Shown here: piece after piece, positions 33,119 through 41,564 of the stretch
How positions within the stretch are numbered: the stretch's first letter is position 1
How the letters are laid out: the number at the start of each line of letters is the position of its first letter
Assembly: GCF_017309385.1 (NCBI RefSeq)
Contig: NZ_JAFJMJ010000002.1
Span: 2,418,001-2,482,000 of the forward strand
DNA: 64,000 nucleotides
Direction: 5' to 3'
Origin: Amycolatopsis sp. 195334CR
GTDB taxonomy: Bacteria; Actinomycetota; Actinomycetes; Mycobacteriales; Pseudonocardiaceae
Translations under genes and position numbers: made by a program
Notes under the pieces: generated by a model
The model's input: only the letters and a program-made list of their open reading frames with translations
Databases searched by the model: none
Told to the model about the DNA's origin: nothing

Positions 33119-33701
33119 CCGCCAGCGCCCGCCCGCCGTTCTCGGCCTGGGCGAGCAGGTCCTCGAGGCGGTAGCGCCCCGAGGCGAACAACCCGTTGCG
33201 GTACAACGCCGCGTAACCGTGCGCGAGCGCGATGAGGTTCGCCACCAGTTCGAGTGATTCCGGCTTGGTCCGCTCGCCGGTGTCGTCCGCGAGCCCGGTG
33301 AACAGGTCCATCAGCTCGCGCCCGGCCGTGGCCAGTTCCTCGTCCCGCAGCGCCGCCAGGTCCGACGCGTAGATCACGTCGAACCCGACCCCGCGGCCGA
33401 CCGCGAACCGCAGGTAGGCCGATCCCGCCACGGCGAACCGCTCGGCGGGATCGGCTCCGGCGGCGTCCACCGCGGCACGGACGGCTTCGGCCAGTTCGCG
33501 GGCGGCGGCGGTGGCGACCGCGGCGAACAGGTGGTCGCGGTCGCGGAAGTGCCGGTACGGCGAGGCGGTGCTGATCCCGAGGCGGCGCGCGACCTGCGCC
33601 ACCGAGAACGCGGCGGGCCCCTGCTCGGCGAGCACCTCGAAGCTGGTGCGGATCAACGCGGCGGGCAGGTCGCCGTGGTGGTACCCGCGCTTGCCCGCCA
33701 T
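33093..33701 (-). CDS. TetR family transcriptional regulator
   Basis: The 202-residue protein begins MAGKRGYHHGDLPAALI, with an HTH QVARRLGISTASPYRHFRDRDHL and a helical effector domain. It is divergent from an SDR gene with a long inverted repeat between. Its 3' end overlaps the convergent secreted hydrolase by 26 bp. It is likely the repressor of the adjacent dehydrogenase. Confidence 0.92.
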   Translation of the reverse strand: MAGKRGYHHGDLPAALIRTSFEVLAEQGPAAFSVAQVARRLGISTASPYRHFRDRDHLFAAVATAAARELAEAVRAAVDAAGADPAERFAVAGSAYLRFAVGRGVGFDVIYASDLAALRDEELATAGRELMDLFTGLADDTGERTKPESLELVANLIALAHGYAALYRNGLFASGRYRLEDLLAQAENGGRALAATRGARPR

Positions 33702-33722
33702 GAACCCCGCTCCTTGACCTCG

Positions 33723-33766
33723 ATGTGATAGCCCTCGTACATTAGCAAGCGATAGGGCTATCACAT
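33723..33766. promoter_or_regulatory. 13-bp inverted repeat between TetR and SDR genes
   Basis: ATGTGATAGCCCT (33723-33735) and AGGGCTATCACAT (33754-33766) are perfect inverted copies with an 18-nt spacer that itself contains CGATAG/TAGCAAGCGAT-like sequence. The right arm ends 11 bases before the SDR ATG. The length and symmetry make this one of the best operator candidates in the window. Confidence 0.72.
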
Positions 33767-33777
33767 GGAGGAAACAC

Positions 33778-34509
33778 ATGGTCGAGGGCAAGGTCGTGGC
33801 GATCACCGGCGCGAGTGCCGGCATCGGTGAAGCGACCGCGGAACTGCTGGCCGAACGCGGCGCGAAGGTCGTGCTCGGCGCGCGGCGGCCGGATCGCCTG
33901 GAAGCACTGGCCGCGCGCATCGCCGCCGCCGGGGGTGACGTGGCGTGGCTGGTCACCGACGTCCGGTCCCGCGCCGACGTCCAGGCGCTGGTCGACCTGG
34001 CGCGCACCCGCTTCGGACGGCTCGACGTGCTGGTCGGCAACGCCGGCATCATGCCGGTCTCGCCGCTGGACGAGCTGCGCGTGGACAACTGGGACGACAT
34101 GATCGACGTCAACATCAAGGGCGTGCTGCACGGCATCGCCGCGGCACTGCCGGTGTTCCGCGCGCAGGGGTCCGGGCAGTTCGTGCACACCGCCTCGGTG
34201 TCGGGGCTGCGCACGGTGCCCGGGCAGGCGGTGTACTCCGGCACCAAGTTCGCGGTGCGGGCGATCTCGGAGGGGCTGCGCCAGGAAGCCGGGCCCGATC
34301 TGCGGGTGACCATCGTGTCCCCGGGCATCACGCACACCGATTTCGGGCGGACCATGGAAAGCCCGGAGCTGAAGGCGCGACTGGTGGAGCTGCGCGACCG
34401 GATCGCCATGCCGGCGCGGGCGGTCGCGCGGGCCATCGCCTACGCCATCGAGCAACCGGCCGACGTCGACGTGAACGAGGTGATCATCCGGCCGACCGCG
34501 CAGGCCTAG
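33778..34509 (+). CDS. SDR family oxidoreductase (YdfG-like)
   Basis: The 243-residue classical SDR has VVAITGASAGIGEATAELL, LVGNAGIMP (NAG motif), active-site Ser in TASVSGLRTV and YSGTKFAV. The C-terminus lacks the usual IDGG tail, as in YdfG-type enzymes. It probably reduces carbonyls with NADPH. It is divergent from the TetR gene, and its 3' end overlaps the epimerase gene by 26 bp. Confidence 0.92.
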   Translation: MVEGKVVAITGASAGIGEATAELLAERGAKVVLGARRPDRLEALAARIAAAGGDVAWLVTDVRSRADVQALVDLARTRFGRLDVLVGNAGIMPVSPLDELRVDNWDDMIDVNIKGVLHGIAAALPVFRAQGSGQFVHTASVSGLRTVPGQAVYSGTKFAVRAISEGLRQEAGPDLRVTIVSPGITHTDFGRTMESPELKARLVELRDRIAMPARAVARAIAYAIEQPADVDVNEVIIRPTAQA

Positions 34510-35401
34510 TCTCGATCAGCCAGCGCAGCTCGTCCTGCACGGTGGTGGCGTAGTCGCCGGCGGGCCGGTATCCGAGAGCGTGCGCGGCACCCATGTCCAG
34601 CACGATCGGCGGAACCCGATCCCACGGATGCCAGCCGAGCCCCGGCGGCGCGTCGTCGTCGAGCAGTTCCTCGCGCCAGCTGTGCCCGGCGGCCGCGGCG
34701 ACGATCCGGGAAATCGCCAGCCCGTCGGGCGCGTCGGGGTCGGCGGCGTTGAGCACACGAGCCCCGGGCCGATCCGCGACGGTGGCCACCAGCGCCGCGA
34801 TGTTCACCGTCGCCGACGGGTGGTCGATCCCGCGGCCGCGTCGGGCCAGCTGCACCACCGGCTGCCGCGCCAGGGCTTGTTCGAGGAAGTGCCACTCCAG
34901 CGGGTTGGCCGCCCCCTCGCCGTGCACTTTGGAGGGGCGCAGCACGGTGATCGGGAGGCCGCTGTCCAGCAGGGTTTGTTCGGCCGCGACCTTGTTGGGC
35001 CCGTAGCCTTCCGGGGAGTCGTAGGGCATCGACCCCGGCGGCACGGTCGGCTGGTGTTCGGTGATCGGCCCGTCGAACCTCGGTGGCTCGGTTGAGTTGA
35101 CGTGGTGCCCCTGACCGTCGACGTAGACGGCCTTGCTCGACAGCATCACCGTCGAGGTCGCGTGGCGGGCCAGGGGCAGCAGGGCTTCCGCGTGCTTCGC
35201 GGTGAAACACGTGCAGTCGACCAGCAAGTCCACGCCGGTACCGAGCACGGGTTCCCGGCTGAACCCGGCGCCGGCGAGATCGCGCGGCATCCGAGCGGGG
35301 TCACGTCCGGTGACGTCGACCTGCCACCCGTCGGTGAGCAACCGCCGGGCCACCGCACGCCCGATGCCACCGGTACCACCGAGGATCAACGCCCGCCTCA
35401 T
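34484..35401 (-). CDS. NAD-dependent epimerase/dehydratase family protein
   Basis: The 305-residue extended-SDR protein has RRALILGGTGGIGRAVARRL, a STVMLSSKAVYVDG strand and EGYGPNKVAAEQTL (YxxxK). ITVLRPSKVHGEGAAN follows in the substrate domain. It is a nucleotide-sugar epimerase-like protein whose substrate is unknown. ATG 35401 starts directly at the Rossmann strand; the longer frame upstream has no support. Confidence 0.85.
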   Translation of the reverse strand: MRRALILGGTGGIGRAVARRLLTDGWQVDVTGRDPARMPRDLAGAGFSREPVLGTGVDLLVDCTCFTAKHAEALLPLARHATSTVMLSSKAVYVDGQGHHVNSTEPPRFDGPITEHQPTVPPGSMPYDSPEGYGPNKVAAEQTLLDSGLPITVLRPSKVHGEGAANPLEWHFLEQALARQPVVQLARRGRGIDHPSATVNIAALVATVADRPGARVLNAADPDAPDGLAISRIVAAAAGHSWREELLDDDAPPGLGWHPWDRVPPIVLDMGAAHALGYRPAGDYATTVQDELRWLIETRPARSAG

Positions 35402-35463
35402 CCGTCCCCCTGTTCGTTGCCGGTGGCCTGCCCTCCCACTGGTACACGAACTTCCTCGGCTGA

Positions 35464-35835
35464 TCAGCAGGTGACCGGGCCCCGCAGGAACCTCGAGGTG
35501 CTTTCCGCCAGTTCCTCCGCCCGTCCCACCAACTCCTCGATCTCCGCCCACCGGCGCAGGTCGCGCTCGACGTCGGGCACCAGGCGGCTCGACGCCAGCA
35601 GCAGCAACACATCGATCTCGTACGCCAGATCGGCCAGGCGCAGGAACGGCAGATAGTCCTCTTCGGACCCGACGCCGTGCGCACGGGCCCAGGCGCACGC
35701 GGCGTGCCCGGTGGTCCGGCACACGAGGCGAAGGTGCTCGCGGATCTCCTCACCCCGCGAAGGGGCCGCACCACCGCGCATGTTCCAGGCCACGGACAGC
35801 AGGCAGCGACCGGCATCCTCCATCGACGTGTTCAT
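35464..35835 (-). CDS. hypothetical helical protein
   Basis: This is an unrecognised protein of about 123 residues from ATG 35835 (165 residues if a GTG at 35958 is used). It is predicted almost wholly helical, with leucine-rich segments (LADLAYEIDVLLLLASSRLV) and an acidic-basic pattern near the end (AEIEELVGRAEELAEST). The first ATG is preferred because the upstream part is Arg/Val-rich and lacks a ribosome site. It lies between the epimerase and OGG-like genes with no operon link. Confidence 0.5.
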   Translation of the reverse strand: MNTSMEDAGRCLLSVAWNMRGGAAPSRGEEIREHLRLVCRTTGHAACAWARAHGVGSEEDYLPFLRLADLAYEIDVLLLLASSRLVPDVERDLRRWAEIEELVGRAEELAESTSRFLRGPVTC

Positions 35836-35985
35836 CACCGCCGCAGTGTCCGGGACCAGCCGCCCGGCCCGCGGACCGACACACCTCAACACCGGATCGA
35901 GCGACCACGACTGGAGTGACGCGTTCACCCGGTCGAACGACCAGACGCGCCGTAACACCCCTCCGCGGCCCGCGACTCATGCGGT

Positions 35986-36648
35986 ATGCCGATGACCAAC
36001 CTGGCCACTCTGGCCCCGCCGAGCTGGGCCATCCCCGTCCAGCCCCGCCCGGCCGCGGTCGAGCAGCACCGCATCCGCATCCGGACGCAGTGGTGGCACG
36101 ACGCGATCACCACCCGCGGCCTGCCCGGCAAACCACCCGACGGCGCCGACCTGACCCGCGCCCAGGTCTGGTCGGCGGCCGACGAGGACGTGTTCACCCT
36201 GCTGTGGCGGGCGCTCGCCTGGGGTTCGGGCAGCTACCTGCGCGACAACGCCCGCCGCCTCGACGGTGTCCGCGCTGACCTCGCCCACGCCGAGAAGGTC
36301 CTCGGCGCCGCCGCGGAAACCGCCCGCCACGACCCCGGCGCCGCTTACGGCTTGCTGAGACCGGGCCCGTACAACGCCATTCGCAGCCTGGGACCCGCGT
36401 TCTTCACCAAGTTCCTGTACTTCGCCGGCGGTGGCGCACCCGATCACCCGTGCCTGATCCTCGATCGGGTCGTCGCCACCGCGTTGCGTGACCACGCGGG
36501 CTGGACTTCCCTGTACTGCACCCGGCCGTGGCCCGCGCAGACCTACCAGCGCTACTGCGACCTGCTCGCCCGCTGGGGCCGCCAGCACCACCGCGCCGCC
36601 GACGAGTTCGAACGCGCCCTGTTCGCCGGACCGCTTCCCCGGGCATGA
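35986..36648 (+). CDS. 8-oxoguanine DNA glycosylase OGG-fold protein
   Basis: The 220-residue protein carries the block LGPAFFTKFLYFAGGGAP, then CLILDRVVATALRDHAG, which I associate with actinobacterial proteins annotated as OGG-fold. This corresponds to the end of a helix-hairpin-helix and the catalytic-Asp region of DNA glycosylases. The N-terminal half (WWHDAITTRGLPGKPPDGADLTRA) is the other conserved block. Whether it removes oxidised guanine is not known. It may be cotranscribed with the broken gene just downstream. Confidence 0.62.
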   Translation: MPMTNLATLAPPSWAIPVQPRPAAVEQHRIRIRTQWWHDAITTRGLPGKPPDGADLTRAQVWSAADEDVFTLLWRALAWGSGSYLRDNARRLDGVRADLAHAEKVLGAAAETARHDPGAAYGLLRPGPYNAIRSLGPAFFTKFLYFAGGGAPDHPCLILDRVVATALRDHAGWTSLYCTRPWPAQTYQRYCDLLARWGRQHHRAADEFERALFAGPLPRA

Positions 36649-36655
36649 TGTCGGG

Positions 36656-36994
36656 GTGGCCTTCGATCCCTGACTGCGGCTCGAAGTCCGGGACACCGTG
36701 GCGTCGGTGAGCGACTGGCGCCGCCGATATGGTCCGGACTTCCTCACCACCGCGCTCGCCGACCGCGCCGTGTGGTGGTCTTGGAAGCGTTGCGAGCGCG
36801 GTTGGTCCTTCGAAATCGCCTTCCGCACCGACGCCATCCGCGACGAGTTCACCGGTCAGCCCGCGGTGAGGGCGGCGCTGGAGGCCGCGCGAGCGATGGG
36901 CGCCACCGTCACGGGACGTCAGGCGGCGGTCCAGCGTTTGCACGCCCCGGAGGAGAAGTACCAGTCGAGGACCTTCCGCGTCTTCGGCCCGTAG
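36656..36994 (+). pseudogene. broken conserved hypothetical gene (in-frame TGA, lost 3' end)
   Basis: From GTG 36656 the frame reads MAFDP, a TGA stop at 36671-36673, then continues in frame LRLEVRDTVASVSDWRRR and YGPDFLTTALADRAVWW. This is the conserved opening of a small actinobacterial hypothetical family. After about residue 70 it runs antisense into the peptidoglycan-binding gene, and the usual C-terminus is absent. Translation could restart at GTG 36698, but the product would lack both ends. Confidence 0.5.
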
Positions 36995-37344
36995 ATACCG
37001 TCCGCGGGAAGCCCGTTGAGGGCCTGGATCCAGGCGATCACGTTGCGGGTCTTTTCCCCGTAGACTCCGTCCACCCCGCCGGTGTCCGCGCCGCTGCACT
37101 TGTTCAGCGAGAATTGGAGGTAGTAAACGGCATTGCCCTGATTGCCGTACGCGAGAAGGCAGTCGAGGGAATTGCCGTAGGCGGGCAATGTCGCCTTGGC
37201 GCTGCCCAGGAAGCGGTTGGCCGTCCCGGTGCAGGTGGCCGCCGCCGCTTCGGTCGCGACGGCGGGAATCGCGGCGGGCACCACCGCGGCACCGGCGGCC
37301 AAGGCCACCACGACAGCCGATCTTCTCAGTTTTCCTGATTCCAT
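36919..37344 (-). CDS. secreted peptidoglycan-binding domain protein
   Basis: The 141-residue protein has a signal peptide (SAVVVALAAGAAVVPAA, cleavage near residue 35). A PG_binding_1 domain (about 60-135) is seen with LQFSLNKC, GGVDGVYGEKTRNVIAW and LPADGIYGPKTRKVLDWY. AAAGGAG precedes the ATG. No catalytic domain is attached, so it is a wall-binding or inhibitor-like protein. Its 3' end lies over the broken gene on the other strand. Confidence 0.87.
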   Translation of the reverse strand: MESGKLRRSAVVVALAAGAAVVPAAIPAVATEAAAATCTGTANRFLGSAKATLPAYGNSLDCLLAYGNQGNAVYYLQFSLNKCSGADTGGVDGVYGEKTRNVIAWIQALNGLPADGIYGPKTRKVLDWYFSSGACKRWTAA

Positions 37345-37469
37345 CGAAGTGCTCCTTTCCCGGCAAAGGAACCATTTTCCGGGTTCGGAAATTAGCAGGC
37401 CGTCAATTGATCGGTACCGCCATTTGCCCGGGCCCGGCGGGACGCGCCGATCGGTGCGATCCTGGGATC

Positions 37470-37727
37470 ATGACCGAGGCCACCGCCGACCGGCTGCGCG
37501 CCGCCATCCTCACCCTGGCTCGCGCGCGGGGCGCGGACAGCAGCATCTGCCCGTCCGAGGCGGCCAGGGCGGTCGCCGACGACTGGCGCCCGCTGCTCCC
37601 GCAGGCCAGGGACGTGGCTCGCCAACTGGCGCGCGCCGGCGAAGTGCAGCTCACCCAACGCGGCCAGGTCCTCGATCCGGACGGTGACTGGCGGGGACCG
37701 ATCAGGATCCGGCGCGCCCGTGGCTGA
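37470..37727 (+). CDS. DUF3253 protein
   Basis: The 85-residue protein matches DUF3253. A winged-helix-like fold is suggested by RLRAAILTLARARGADSSIC, PSEAARAVADDWRPLLPQ, then QLARAGEVQLTQRGQVLDPD and the end GPIRIRRARG. Function is unknown. Its stop overlaps the GTG start of the next small gene, so they are coupled. Confidence 0.85.
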   Translation: MTEATADRLRAAILTLARARGADSSICPSEAARAVADDWRPLLPQARDVARQLARAGEVQLTQRGQVLDPDGDWRGPIRIRRARG

Positions 37728-37998
37728 GCGCTACATCGTGATCAACGGCCGACGCTGGCGGGCCACCGATCCCGAGATCCCCGAGGAGGTGGCGGCCGAG
37801 CTGCGCAGCCTGCTGATGCGAGCCCGCCGCGATGTCGGCGCGGCCCGGCGCAACCAGGACCCCACAGCCGAACGGGATGCCCGCGCCCGCGTGCACACCG
37901 CGAAGGTCGCGCTGGGTGAACGTGGAACCCCTTGGTGGGAACAGGATTCCGCCGAGCGACGACAACGCTGGCAGGACGGCCTCGACGCGCTGCGCTGA
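37720..37998 (+). CDS. conserved small hypothetical protein paired with DUF3253
   Basis: The 92-residue protein starts MAERYIVINGRRWRATDPEI with helical segments VAAELRSLLMRARRDVGAARR and the end GERGTPWWEQDSAERRQRW. I have seen this layout in many actinobacteria, sometimes mis-annotated as a Tol transporter component, with no established role. The GTG start overlaps the DUF3253 stop by 8 bp. The two-gene unit is conserved in character. Confidence 0.72.
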   Translation: MAERYIVINGRRWRATDPEIPEEVAAELRSLLMRARRDVGAARRNQDPTAERDARARVHTAKVALGERGTPWWEQDSAERRQRWQDGLDALR

Positions 37999-38042
37999 CT
38001 CACCGGAGGGTGAACTGACTAACCGGCCTGAGGATGAGCGGG

Positions 38043-38111
38043 CTCACCGGGCCGCGAAGAGACCGCCGAGGCTGGGCCGACTCACCGGGCCGCGATGAGG
38101 CCGCCGAGGCC
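38043..38111. repeat. duplicated 31-bp segment at the GH76 3' end
   Basis: CTCACCGGGCCGCGA starts copies at 38043 and 38081. The 31-bp units agree at 28 positions and are offset by 38 bp. The second copy is the last part of the GH76 coding region (GLGGLIAAR and stop), and the first lies just beyond it, so the gene's tail was partly duplicated. Confidence 0.6.
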
Positions 38112-39866
38112 ACTCGCCTGAGTGCGCCAGTCGAGCTGGTTCGGGCTCGTGCCTGCCCAGCGTTGCCCGATCCGGTTGAGCGCATCCCGGTCACGCGACC
38201 AGATCGAGTCCCCCTGGTGCGTGGCGAACTCGCCGTAACCACCGGTGACGCCGTCCAGATCGGCGAGGTACCGGCTGAACACGCCCTTGAACTGCTTCTG
38301 GTTGTCATCACAGGCGTTCATACCGACATCACACGACTCGGTCAGCACCCCGTCGCGGGTCAGGCCGGTGACCCCCGCGTCGGCGAGTCGCCTGGCCGTG
38401 TCGAGCAGAACACCGTCGCCGGTGGCGCGCCAAGCTTCGAGCAGACCGCCGACGGCCAGCCCCTGGTTGTACGTCCAGACCGTCTGGCCGTTGTTGCGGC
38501 AGTCCCCGGTCAGACCGTCGTTGACCAGGTTGGCACTGTTGATCAGCCCGCTGCCCAGGTACCACGTCGCGGCGGCGCGGGTGCGGTCCAGCCACACCGT
38601 GTCCCCCGGCGTCCGGTTGTGCACGGCCGCGGCGAGCCGCAGGTACAACCCGGCGGTCACGGCGTTCTTGTACGTCCGCTCCCGATCCCACCACACCCCA
38701 CCACCGCAACTGCCCGTGTCCCAGTACCCGTGCACGTACTCGGCGATGGTGGTGGCCATCCGCAGGTAGCGCGCGTCGCCGGTGCGGTCGTGGGCGGCGA
38801 TCCACGCCAGACCCCACCACGCCGAATCGTCGATCGCGCGGCTGACGAAGTCGCCCTCGATCGGGTCGCTGCTGCGCACCCCGGCGGGGAAGACGCCCCG
38901 GTTCTGCTCGAAGGTCCGGGCGATCACCCAGTCGTACCGCGGGTCGCCGTGCTCGATCAGCGTGGTCAGCGTCGCCGCGGTGTTCCACCAGCTGCTCGGC
39001 CACCAGCCCGGGTGCGGGTCGTAGGCGTGCATCAGCGCGTCGGCCGCCGCGCCGGCCCGGTCGTGTGCGGGGCGTGCCCACGCCGTGCAGCTCCCGTTCT
39101 GCCCGGTCGACGCCCGACCGCACGCGCGCACCGCACCCCCGTAGAGGCGGGCGCGCGGATCGACCGTGGCGAACAACGCGGTCCTGGCGCCGGTGACCCG
39201 TCCCAGCGACGACCCGTCCGGCCAGCTGGCACCTTCGTTCCACGAACGGTCGAGCCACACCTCGTCACCGGGACCGCCCGCCTCGATGCTCGCCCACGCC
39301 ATCCCCCGGCGATCGGTGTGCAGCCGGATCGTGCGCCCGGACAACGTCGCCGCGGGCACCGGCTGTAAGTCGCCGTCGGCCTGCCCGGCGTCGGTGCCGT
39401 CGCACAGCGCGTCGCACACCTTCGGGTACACCCACTGCGTGCAGCCGACCCCGGCGGCGTCCCCGCACGCCCGGACCAGGCCGCGCCGATGCCCACGCGG
39501 ATCCGAGATGTTGTACATGAGCGTGCGCGTGCCGGTCCACGTGGCCGGGATGCTCGCTTTGCCGAGCAACCCCTCCCAGGTGCGGCCGCCGTCCCACGAG
39601 CGGTCCAGCCACACCGCGTCGCCCTGGACACCGTCGTCGATGCTGCCCCACGCCATACCGTCCACATCGGACACGTGGAGCACCAGCCTGCGGCCGTTGA
39701 GGTTGTGCTCCGGTACCGGGAAGACCTCCTGCCCGGCCTTGGCCGGGTCCAGGGTGTCGCAGGCCAGGAAGCACACGGGCTCGGCGGCGACCGCCCGCGA
39801 CGGCACGCTGAGCAGGCCGCCCAGCAGCAGGGCGGCCACGGCCAGGGATCTCGCGGACGGGTCCAC
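38082..39866 (-). CDS. secreted glycoside hydrolase family 76 (alpha-1,6-mannanase-like)
   Basis: The 594-residue protein has a signal peptide (AVAALLLGGLLSVPSRAVAA) and two homologous N-terminal modules of about 120 residues, each with VWLDRSWxGGxxW and ending near Cys-rich VRACG. A GH76 domain (about 255-594) follows, with the paired catalytic Asp in FVSRAIDDSAWWGLAWI. GH76 enzymes cut the alpha-1,6-mannan backbone of fungal walls or mycobacterial lipomannan. GTG start directly abutting the GH128 stop: same operon, exported. Confidence 0.85.
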   Translation of the reverse strand: MDPSARSLAVAALLLGGLLSVPSRAVAAEPVCFLACDTLDPAKAGQEVFPVPEHNLNGRRLVLHVSDVDGMAWGSIDDGVQGDAVWLDRSWDGGRTWEGLLGKASIPATWTGTRTLMYNISDPRGHRRGLVRACGDAAGVGCTQWVYPKVCDALCDGTDAGQADGDLQPVPAATLSGRTIRLHTDRRGMAWASIEAGGPGDEVWLDRSWNEGASWPDGSSLGRVTGARTALFATVDPRARLYGGAVRACGRASTGQNGSCTAWARPAHDRAGAAADALMHAYDPHPGWWPSSWWNTAATLTTLIEHGDPRYDWVIARTFEQNRGVFPAGVRSSDPIEGDFVSRAIDDSAWWGLAWIAAHDRTGDARYLRMATTIAEYVHGYWDTGSCGGGVWWDRERTYKNAVTAGLYLRLAAAVHNRTPGDTVWLDRTRAAATWYLGSGLINSANLVNDGLTGDCRNNGQTVWTYNQGLAVGGLLEAWRATGDGVLLDTARRLADAGVTGLTRDGVLTESCDVGMNACDDNQKQFKGVFSRYLADLDGVTGGYGEFATHQGDSIWSRDRDALNRIGQRWAGTSPNQLDWRTQASGLGGLIAAR

Positions 39867-39867
39867 C

Positions 39868-40680
39868 TCAACCCACCGACCGGTAGGCCTGGCCGCTGGC
39901 GTTCGCCGTGGCGCCGTCGTACAGGCCGGTGGGCGCGGTGGCGGTGGACAGGGTGAACCACGAATAGCGCTCGACGAACGGCAGACCCTGAAGCATGGCG
40001 GCCGAGTTCTTCACGAAGGCGACCTGCTGGTCCTGGCTCGGATAGCGCGGAGTGCCCTGGGTGAAGTCGATGAGGGCGTACTCGGTGAGCCAGATCGGCT
40101 TGCCGTAGCGGTTGTGCACGGCCTGCAGGTAGCCGCGGAGGTGATCGACGGCCGCCGCCGAGAAGTCGCTGCCGTACCAGTGCAACGGGATGAAGTCGAC
40201 CCGGAGCCCGCGCGCGGCCGCGCCGCTGAGGAACCGGTCGAGCCAGCCGCCCGCCTGATCCCCGCCGAAGGCCACCGCGGGCGCGCCGAGCCGCATGCCC
40301 GTGCCCTGGAGCTGCGGCCACAGGTCGAGCGCGCGCTCGACGGTCAGGTTGGCCTGCCCGGCCATGTCGGGCTCGTTGAACCCCAGCAGCGTGGTGCCCA
40401 GCGACTTCGCCTTCGCCAGGTGCTCGGGGGTGACCGCGCCGGAACCCCAGATCATCGGCACGAACTCGGTCCCGTCCGGTTTGGTGACGCCCTGGAGATC
40501 GGCGGCCCAGTTGTAGAACCAGCCCGCGCGCACGTCCCGGAGCGCTTGGTCCACGCCGGGAACGGTGTTGACCGTGACGCCCTTCTTGCTCGCGGCCACC
40601 GCGCCGGCGGGCGGGCACGCCAGCACCACGAGCAGCAGCGCCAGTGCGGCGGTAGCCGCTCTTCGGGTGAATGACTTCAC
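39868..40680 (-). CDS. secreted glycoside hydrolase family 128 (endo-beta-1,3-glucanase)
   Basis: The 270-residue protein from GTG 40680 (GGGAGGAATT upstream) has a signal peptide (AALALLLVVLACPPAGA) and a GH128 TIM barrel. LLGFNEPDMAGQ carries the acid/base Glu, DFIPLHWYGSDF follows, and KPIWLTEYALIDF carries the nucleophile Glu. GH128 enzymes hydrolyse beta-1,3-glucan such as fungal wall glucan. It is first in an operon with the GH76 gene and divergent from a thaumatin-like gene. Confidence 0.88.
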   Translation of the reverse strand: MKSFTRRAATAALALLLVVLACPPAGAVAASKKGVTVNTVPGVDQALRDVRAGWFYNWAADLQGVTKPDGTEFVPMIWGSGAVTPEHLAKAKSLGTTLLGFNEPDMAGQANLTVERALDLWPQLQGTGMRLGAPAVAFGGDQAGGWLDRFLSGAAARGLRVDFIPLHWYGSDFSAAAVDHLRGYLQAVHNRYGKPIWLTEYALIDFTQGTPRYPSQDQQVAFVKNSAAMLQGLPFVERYSWFTLSTATAPTGLYDGATANASGQAYRSVG

Positions 40681-40820
40681 GGCAATTCCTCCCGGTTCCG
40701 GGTAATCGTCGGGCGCTGCCGACGAAGTGGTCAACCGGGCGGTGAAGACCTGTCCGGTTTTCTGTCGCGTCAGCAATTGACGGTGCGCCCCATAATCGGG
40801 AGGCGACTCCGGGAGGCAGA

Positions 40821-41558
40821 ATGCGCAAGATCGCGTACGCGGTACTGGCATTGTTGATCATCGCGACCGGGACACCCGGCGTGGCCGCGGCCGCCGACCA
40901 CACCGTCACCTTCGTCAACCGGTCCGGTCAGCCGATCTGGATCGGCAGCGCGGTGAACGCGGACGGCTCGCGCAACCTCACCGGACTCCCCCAGTTGCAG
41001 GACAGCCAGCAGGCCACGGTCACCATTCCCGAATCCGGCACCCCCGCTTATTGGCGAGGCAAGTTCTTCGCCCGCCAGAACTGCGGTGGCACGCCGGGCA
41101 GCACGTTCCACTGCGAAATCGGCGACTGCGGCAATCTCGCCGACCGCTGCGTCACCGGTGAGCAACCGGCGAGCCTCGCCGAATTCAACTTCGACCGCAA
41201 CGACCAGCTGGCGCCCTGGTACAACGTCAGCTACGTCAACGCGGTGTCGCTCTCGATCACCATCGAACCGAGGGACGCGCAGGTGCCACCCGGAGGCACC
41301 GAATGCGAAGCGGTCGGCTGCTCGGAACGACTGCTCGAGGTGTGCCCGCCGGAGAACCTGACCAGGGACAGCGGCGGCAAGCCGATCCTGTGCACGAATC
41401 CCAACCGGGACGCGAAAACCCCGTACAGCGACGCCGTCTCGAAGCGGTGCCCGAAGGCCTACGCCTGGTCCAAGCACGACACCGAACCGGGCAACCAGGT
41501 CATGCGGCAATGCCGCGAGTGCAGCGGTTTCACCGTCACGTTCCACCGCGGCATCTGA
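40821..41558 (+). CDS. secreted thaumatin-like protein
   Basis: The 245-residue protein has a signal peptide (AYAVLALLIIATGTPGVAAA) and a thaumatin-like beta-sandwich. HTVTFVNRSGQPIWIGS opens it, WRGKFFARQNC and CEIGDCG follow, AEFNFDRNDQLAPWYNVSYV is the REDDD-region equivalent, and many cysteines are regularly placed. Thaumatin-like proteins bind or cleave beta-1,3-glucan and several are antifungal. Divergence from the GH128-GH76 operon with a 140-bp shared promoter supports that role. Confidence 0.85.
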   Translation: MRKIAYAVLALLIIATGTPGVAAAADHTVTFVNRSGQPIWIGSAVNADGSRNLTGLPQLQDSQQATVTIPESGTPAYWRGKFFARQNCGGTPGSTFHCEIGDCGNLADRCVTGEQPASLAEFNFDRNDQLAPWYNVSYVNAVSLSITIEPRDAQVPPGGTECEAVGCSERLLEVCPPENLTRDSGGKPILCTNPNRDAKTPYSDAVSKRCPKAYAWSKHDTEPGNQVMRQCRECSGFTVTFHRGI

Positions 41559-41564
41559 GACGCT

